Source of the DNA: Actinomycetes bacterium | GTDB taxonomy: Bacteria; Actinomycetota; Acidimicrobiia; Acidimicrobiales; JAMCPL01 | Direction of reading: 5' to 3' | Length of the DNA: 37,815 bases | Assembly: GCA_021846515.1 (NCBI GenBank) | Contig: JAJZWU010000017.1 | Span: forward strand, 1 to 37,815 | Shown: positions 34,006 to 37,815 of the stretch, piece after piece | How the letters are laid out: each line of letters begins with the position of its first letter | How positions within the stretch are numbered: the stretch's first letter is position 1 | Notes under the pieces: model-generated | Told to the model about the DNA's origin: nothing | Seen by the model: only the letters and a program-made list of their open reading frames with translations | Database searches by the model: none | Made by a program: the position numbers and the translations under genes

Positions 34006-34581
34006 ATGGCAGGATCAGTAATGAAGAAGATGGCGTTTTATCTCGGGCTTACCGATGATGATTTTGATGACCAGGATGACGTTTATGAGGATGATGTAAG
34101 CATTTCACCAACGTCTAATGAGGTATTGGCCAGTGATGTAATTAGGCCGATCAGTTCGTCTGACAGTCGTGCAGAGAAGCGTGATTATGGTAGTTATGTA
34201 GACGAACAGAACGCGTCATCAAATACAGGGGGCAAACGCCCTGAGCATAGATTTGGCTCGAAACAACCAACAACATTGCGTCCGTTGGCTGTGGATACGG
34301 CGATGACAGAGTTTTTGGTGGTTCGGCCCATATCCTATGCGGATTCAAAGGATATAGCAGACCATGTGATGCGTAGGCAGCCTGTCATTATCAATCTCCA
34401 ATCGGCAGAGGCAGATATCCGGCGAAGGGTAATTGATTTTTGTAGTGGAGTGACATATGCGATAGGGGGTCATCTTGATAAGGTGGCAGATCAAGTCTTG
34501 TTGCTCACTCCGTCTAATGTCAAAGTAACAGCCGCCGAGAGGGAACGGATTAGAGAAGAGCACGAAATAGCCGAAGACTAA
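34006..34581 (+). CDS. sepF: SepF, membrane anchor of FtsZ
   Basis: SepF tethers FtsZ to the membrane in bacteria without FtsA. The 191-aa protein starts with a short amphipathic segment (MKKMAFYLGL), the usual membrane-targeting helix, followed by an acidic, disordered linker (about residues 16-95). The C-terminal SepF domain runs from about 100: VVRPISYADSKDIADHV, QPVIINLQSAE, RRRVIDFCSGVTYAIGG and FLLTP-type ending (VLLLTPSNV). The pairing with an FtsZ C-terminal peptide and absence of ftsA fits actinobacterial division. A 135-bp gap separates it from pgeF. Confidence 0.95.
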   Translation: MAGSVMKKMAFYLGLTDDDFDDQDDVYEDDVSISPTSNEVLASDVIRPISSSDSRAEKRDYGSYVDEQNASSNTGGKRPEHRFGSKQPTTLRPLAVDTAMTEFLVVRPISYADSKDIADHVMRRQPVIINLQSAEADIRRRVIDFCSGVTYAIGGHLDKVADQVLLLTPSNVKVTAAERERIREEHEIAED

Positions 34582-34809
34582 GAACGAGGGTATTCGTTTC
34601 GGAGACGATTTCTTTGTTATCCCAAGTCAAACTGGGTTTGCTTTGCCAACGCATTTATGTCTATGTCTTGATGCATGGGGCTCAATATGCCCGACAACTC
34701 GTCTGTTCGCTATAGCGCAGGTGGGCATCATCCAGATGCGCTTGTGGGCTCCATCCAATCATCTTACTGGTGATGCCACTTTCTGGGTGCGTTCAGGTAA
34801 GGTATTTGC

Positions 34810-35079
34810 ATGATCATTAAAGAAATTCTTGTTTGGCTAATTGAGCTGTATATAATCATGCTTGTTTTACGAGCTGTGTTGTCTTGGTTCCCGGTCAGCC
34901 CAGGTTCTTCAATGCATGGTATATCCAGGGCGCTTGAATCCATTACCGAGCCTTTGCTGAGTCCGGTTAGGAAGGTCATACCCCCATTGTCTGCTGGGGG
35001 GATGGGTATTGATCTGTCTTTTATAATCGTATTGTTGGTTTTGCAGATAGTGGTAATTCCAATTGTACAGGCGCTCTGA
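34810..35079 (+). CDS. YggT-family membrane protein
   Basis: The 89-aa protein has two membrane helices, about residues 4-29 and 66-88, with the family motif SWFPVSPGSSMHGISRALESITEPLL (quoted only as the key piece SWFPVSPG and ITEPLLSPVRKVIPP). YggT proteins sit between sepF and divIVA in Gram-positives and cyanobacteria and affect cell shape or chloroplast/nucleoid organisation in homologues; the mechanism is unknown. ATG 34810 is preceded by TAAGGT, which could act as a weak SD or a -10. The 228 bp between sepF and this gene show no further gene. Confidence 0.88.
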   Translation: MIIKEILVWLIELYIIMLVLRAVLSWFPVSPGSSMHGISRALESITEPLLSPVRKVIPPLSAGGMGIDLSFIIVLLVLQIVVIPIVQAL

Positions 35080-35183
35080 AAGCTGTTTCCTTTTGCCTGT
35101 TCAACCCATGCCCTTGGCTAACGCAGTGTCTAGCATGTCTTATAAATGTGTCCACTATCCACCATATAGATATGTAGTTTGTC

Positions 35184-35189
35184 TAAAAT
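35184..35189 (+). promoter_or_regulatory. -10 element for a probably leaderless divIVA mRNA
   Basis: TAAAAT is followed by exactly 7 nt and then the divIVA ATG, with no SD. It suggests that divIVA is expressed from its own promoter, apart from the genes before it. Confidence 0.5.
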
Positions 35190-35196
35190 ATGATCT

Positions 35197-36162
35197 ATGA
35201 GCAGTGACGAGAATGTAACACCTAATGAAGAAGTGGTTGACCCCTATAGCAAGCTGAGAAGTATTAGGGTAGTGGAGTTTCGGCAGGCTTTGCGTGGGTA
35301 CAATATCGACGATGTCGACGAGTATCTTGAGCAGGTAGCGGTTGAGGTCGATACCGCGTTTGAACAGATAAGGCAACTATCCGATCAGCTCAATCAATCA
35401 CATGCCAGAGTTGCGCAACTCGAGAGCAATACTGTCAGCCAAGTGCAGCAGGCGTCTGTCCATATAGCGGAAGCAGCAGATGCACTTGGTGGAGAGACTC
35501 TGGAGTCATTGCAGCGAACATTGCTTATGGCTCAAAAGTTTGTAGACCAGGTTCATGCTGAGGCGCAGGAGCAATCTCGTAGCACTATAGCGGCGGCTCA
35601 GCAACAGGCACACGATACGGTTGTCGCTGCAGAGCAGCGTGCACGCGAGATGCTTGCCAATGCAGATGCAGAAGCTAAGAAGATAATTACTGACACTGAA
35701 GGGCGTATGCGCTCGGAGGTTGCACGCTTGGAGCAGGTACGTGCCAGGCTGGCCAATGAAGTGGAGATGGTGGCTAAGTATCTGGATGGCGAGCGTGGAA
35801 GATTGCGTGGAGTGTTGGCAGAAATGCTTGCGTGGGTGGATGAGAAGTTCAATCCGGCGGTGGCTATGTTGAGTTCAGGTGACCAGGTGGAAGATGCGAG
35901 AGGAACGCAGGCTGGATACGATACAATCCAGTCTGATACGGCCAAAACTCTGGCGCAATCAGGAGATCGGGGTGGATCCGGTAACGGAGATTCAACGAAT
36001 AAAAGCAACCATTCCACTGGTAAGGCTGTCAGGGATGACGAGGAGCAACATGGCTACAGCAAAGGTAATATATCCAATGGGCAGAGTCTGTCATCCAGCA
36101 TGGCCTTCTCGCAGAGCAATGGATACGTGTCAGATATCGATGATCCTCTGAATCCTTATTAA
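35197..36162 (+). CDS. divIVA: DivIVA/Wag31 polar growth scaffold
   Basis: DivIVA gathers at curved membrane and directs polar growth in actinobacteria. The 321-aa protein has the N-terminal DivIVA domain (LRSIRVVEFRQALRGYNIDDVDEYLEQVAVEVD, key part FRQALRGYNIDDVDEYL, about residues 27-43), then coiled coil from about 50 to 220 with Ala/Gln/Glu heptads, and a disordered Ser/Gly/Asn-rich tail of about 100 residues ending in DDPLNPY. The long tail is of the Wag31 type, where it can hold regulatory phosphosites. It is convergent with the DksA-like gene, 3 bp apart, leaving no room for a terminator between the coding regions. Confidence 0.94.
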   Translation: MSSDENVTPNEEVVDPYSKLRSIRVVEFRQALRGYNIDDVDEYLEQVAVEVDTAFEQIRQLSDQLNQSHARVAQLESNTVSQVQQASVHIAEAADALGGETLESLQRTLLMAQKFVDQVHAEAQEQSRSTIAAAQQQAHDTVVAAEQRAREMLANADAEAKKIITDTEGRMRSEVARLEQVRARLANEVEMVAKYLDGERGRLRGVLAEMLAWVDEKFNPAVAMLSSGDQVEDARGTQAGYDTIQSDTAKTLAQSGDRGGSGNGDSTNKSNHSTGKAVRDDEEQHGYSKGNISNGQSLSSSMAFSQSNGYVSDIDDPLNPY

Positions 36163-36165
36163 GGA

Positions 36166-37164
36166 CTATCTGTGTAAGCCGCCACTCTTACACTCAATAC
36201 ATAGCCTTGCATAGGGAAGTGCCCTGAGCCTGGCTTTAGGTATAAGTTTGTGGCAGGAATCACATCTACCGTAGCTCCCATTCTCTATGCCTTCGAGTGC
36301 ATCGTCGATTAGTTTTATTGCTTCACTCGCTTGAGCAGATAACGTAAGGTCTAATTCTCTTTCAAGAGAAGCTGTTCCGCCTTCACCTGATTCCTCGTCG
36401 AACTGTACGTCACCAGGCTCTCGCTCCATTGCAAGCGATTCTGCCTCAGATCTTAGTTGTTCGATCTGCCCTTCGTAGATTGTGCGTTCCTTTTGCAGTG
36501 CCTCTCTCATCTCGTTGAGGAACTTTAAGTCACTTGCGTATGACTCTATCTCGAGTCGTTCTTGTGTAGAGGAGCTCCTGAGTTTACCTGGCATTCTGGC
36601 AGGCGCCAATCGGGGGTTACGGGATGTCCTAGCCTTCGCTGGTGCTTGGGCGCTGGCATTGGCATGTGAGCTTACTTTTTCTGGTGGCTTATTGACACTT
36701 CTTGATGGAGCCTGTGTAGGTCTGTTCCTCGATGAAGACCTCGCTGTAGCCTTTGGTTCCCCTTTTGTCCCGGCGCTAGCTGTCTTGGTAGTCGTTGTTG
36801 CACGATTCTCTGTGGTAGTCCTTGCATTACCAGCAGTGCCTGCCTTTGGCCTTCCTGCACTCTTGGTGCTTGTCTGCGCCCTGCCGCTTTTCGTACCTCG
36901 GGTATTTGTGGGTGTTTTGGATTTACTCGCACTCCGGTTATTTGCAGGTGCTCTGCCGCTTTCCGTACCCCGGGTCTTCGCAGCACTTGCCCTCTTCTCT
37001 GGTATGTTGCCGGTACTCGCTTTCGTTACTGTGGCTGCTCTACCGGCTGGCTTTGCTTTGGTAGTTGCAGGCGGCCTTTTACTCGTTCCAGAAGATTTTT
37101 GGTTGGTTCTTGTCTTCGCCGAGCCTGTGCTGTTTTTTGTTGAAGTGGTATTGGCTGTGGCCAT
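36166..37164 (-). CDS. DksA/TraR zinc-finger protein with histone-H1-like tail
   Basis: The 332-aa protein has two parts. Residues 1 to about 195 are low-complexity, rich in Lys, Ala, Thr, Ser, Arg, Pro and Gly, with loosely repeated units such as TRGTESGRA and TRGTKSGRA; this resembles H1- or AlgP-like DNA-binding tails. Residues about 200-332 form a helical hairpin (LKFLNEMREALQKERTIYE) and the DksA/TraR zinc finger C301-x2-C304-x17-C322-x2-C325. DksA-like proteins bind RNA polymerase's secondary channel; the acidic DxxDxA tip of true DksA is not evident. AGGAG lies 8 nt before the ATG. The protein may join nucleoid binding and RNAP control, which is inference. Confidence 0.85.
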   Translation of the reverse strand: MATANTTSTKNSTGSAKTRTNQKSSGTSKRPPATTKAKPAGRAATVTKASTGNIPEKRASAAKTRGTESGRAPANNRSASKSKTPTNTRGTKSGRAQTSTKSAGRPKAGTAGNARTTTENRATTTTKTASAGTKGEPKATARSSSRNRPTQAPSRSVNKPPEKVSSHANASAQAPAKARTSRNPRLAPARMPGKLRSSSTQERLEIESYASDLKFLNEMREALQKERTIYEGQIEQLRSEAESLAMEREPGDVQFDEESGEGGTASLERELDLTLSAQASEAIKLIDDALEGIENGSYGRCDSCHKLIPKARLRALPYARLCIECKSGGLHR

Positions 37165-37206
37165 GTAGGTTACTCCTCTCGCTAGGTTGTTTTATGTAAA
37201 ACTCGA

Positions 37207-37212
37207 ATTATA
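37207..37212 (-). promoter_or_regulatory. Putative -10 element for the DksA-like gene
   Basis: The minus strand reads TATAAT about 43 nt before the ATG, allowing a leader of about 35 nt that includes the AGGAG. No good -35 is seen. Confidence 0.42.
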
Positions 37213-37272
37213 TTATCATAGTGGTTGTCTGATGAATTTTTTCGTACAATATTGTTCACCTACGGTATCATG

Positions 37273-37302
37273 TTGTGAGCCGGGGCAAAAACAGAATACA
37301 AT
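37273..37302 (+). promoter_or_regulatory. Sigma-70-type promoter for ileS
   Basis: TTGTGA (37273-37278) and TACAAT (37297-37302) are separated by 18 bp. The start would fall about 50 nt before the ileS ATG. I find no T-box signature (AGGGTGG...CCGCG) in the leader, unlike some other actinobacteria. Confidence 0.5.
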
Positions 37303-37361
37303 ATTAATTATTCAATTATGAATCGCATAACAGGGAAAGTACAGATTATTAAAGCATTGAT

Positions 37362-37815
37362 ATGTCAATAAATACACAATATAACGCTTATCCGCAGGCA
37401 GACCAGCAGCCAGACTACTCCAATATTGAGGAAGATGTCCTGGAGTATTGGACCGCAAACAGAATATTCGATCGCTCTCTGAGTGAATGCGTCATTTATG
37501 AAGGTGGCGCCGGTGGCAACTACTCTGACAATAGTGACCATTCTACGGGTTCGGGTCAGGCCAAGAGAGAAGAGTTCATCTTTTACGACGGACCTCCATT
37601 CGCAAATGGACTTCCTCATTATGGGCATCTCCTTACTGGTTTTGTGAAGGATACGATACCACGCTTTTGGACAATGCGAGGTAAGTTGGTAGAGAGACGT
37701 TTTGGTTGGGACTGCCATGGACTACCGGCTGAAATGGCTGCTGAGAAAGACCTGGGCGTATCCGGCAGGGTTGCCATAAACGATTATGGGGTAGACCGTT
37801 TCAACGCTCATTGCC
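37362..37815 (+). CDS. ileS: Isoleucyl-tRNA synthetase, N-terminal part
   Basis: The window ends after 151 codons. The class I HIGH motif is present as PHYGHLL within DGPPFANGLPHYGHLLTG, followed by GWDCHGLPAE, both diagnostic of IleS. IleS charges tRNA-Ile and edits valine. Between FDRSL and EEFIFYDGPP there is an extra Gly/Ser/Asn-rich stretch of about 20 residues (GGAGGNYSDNSDHSTGSG) where most IleS proteins have only a few residues. The ATG has no clear SD. Placing ileS after divIVA is common in Gram-positive bacteria. Confidence 0.95.
   Translation, partial: MSINTQYNAYPQADQQPDYSNIEEDVLEYWTANRIFDRSLSECVIYEGGAGGNYSDNSDHSTGSGQAKREEFIFYDGPPFANGLPHYGHLLTGFVKDTIPRFWTMRGKLVERRFGWDCHGLPAEMAAEKDLGVSGRVAINDYGVDRFNAHC

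Noticed and set aside
34619-34640. CCC-AGT/ACT-GGG hairpin after sepF as a terminator
   Set aside because: The stem is short, has a bulge, and is followed only by a broken T stretch.
36482-37168. Plus-strand open frame of 228 codons with a membrane-like composition
   Set aside because: It is the complement of the Lys/Ala-rich tail of the DksA-like protein; antisense of such codons gives Leu/Val/Phe-rich nonsense.
37165-37361. T-box riboswitch upstream of ileS
   Set aside because: No T-box consensus or matching antiterminator stem is seen; the leader is only about 50-60 nt from the likely promoter.

Overview
The window looks like chromosome from an actinobacterium with a moderate, roughly 50% GC content, most likely of the class Acidimicrobiia. 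Three things point there. The division and cell-wall cluster is actinobacterial in style: SepF and DivIVA/Wag31 are present, FtsA is absent, and FtsZ ends in a short acidic peptide. The secreted SpoIID-type protein at the left edge ends in a 'GYWLVGxDGxVxxFGxAxxYGS' unit of the kind common in Acidimicrobium and Ilumatobacter proteins. Several genes have no Shine-Dalgarno (SD) sequence and instead carry a TANNNT hexamer exactly 7 nt before the start codon, as in leaderless actinobacterial mRNAs. The genus cannot be settled from sequence alone.

Left block (1-7958, minus strand) is a surface-glycan locus. In transcription order it holds a large protein with two GT2 glycosyltransferase domains, an unknown protein with a glycosyltransferase-like tail, a ClpP protease subunit, a Wzm-type permease, a Wzt-type ATPase with a glycan-binding C-terminal domain, and a secreted SpoIID/LytB-domain protein that runs off the window. 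ClpP sits inside this block, and its 3' end overlaps the permease start.

Middle block (8005-18994) is mixed. It contains a secreted protein with two related beta-sandwich-like units, tRNA-Leu(UAG), NADP-type isocitrate dehydrogenase, an unusual PurD, a four-helix membrane protein and a radical SAM/SPASM enzyme, all on plus. An endoglycoceramidase-like GH5 lipoprotein coupled to an inositol-monophosphatase-family enzyme is on minus. Then come a 189-aa unknown, an HNH endonuclease and a lipoate-ligase-family protein on plus.

Right block (19159-36162, plus strand) is the dcw cluster: mraZ, rsmH, ftsL-like, ftsI, murE, mraY, murD, ftsW, murG, murC, murB, ftsZ, pgeF, sepF, yggT, divIVA. Most genes abut or overlap by 4-14 nt, so translation is probably coupled. 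It is preceded by a three-repeat, 10-bp-period site that fits a MraZ operator. murF, ftsQ and the yggS-type gene expected in such clusters are not here. The genes make the lipid II precursor (MurB-E, MraY, MurG), polymerise and cross-link it at the septum (FtsW, FtsI), and build and anchor the Z ring (FtsZ, SepF, FtsL-like) and the growing pole (DivIVA).

Right edge: a DksA/TraR zinc-finger protein with a long histone-H1-like basic tail lies on minus, convergent with divIVA and divergent from ileS, which is truncated by the window end. Other observations are a short element repeated three times between plus-strand genes, and insertions in MurG and IleS. I see no CRISPR array, phage or intact insertion sequence.
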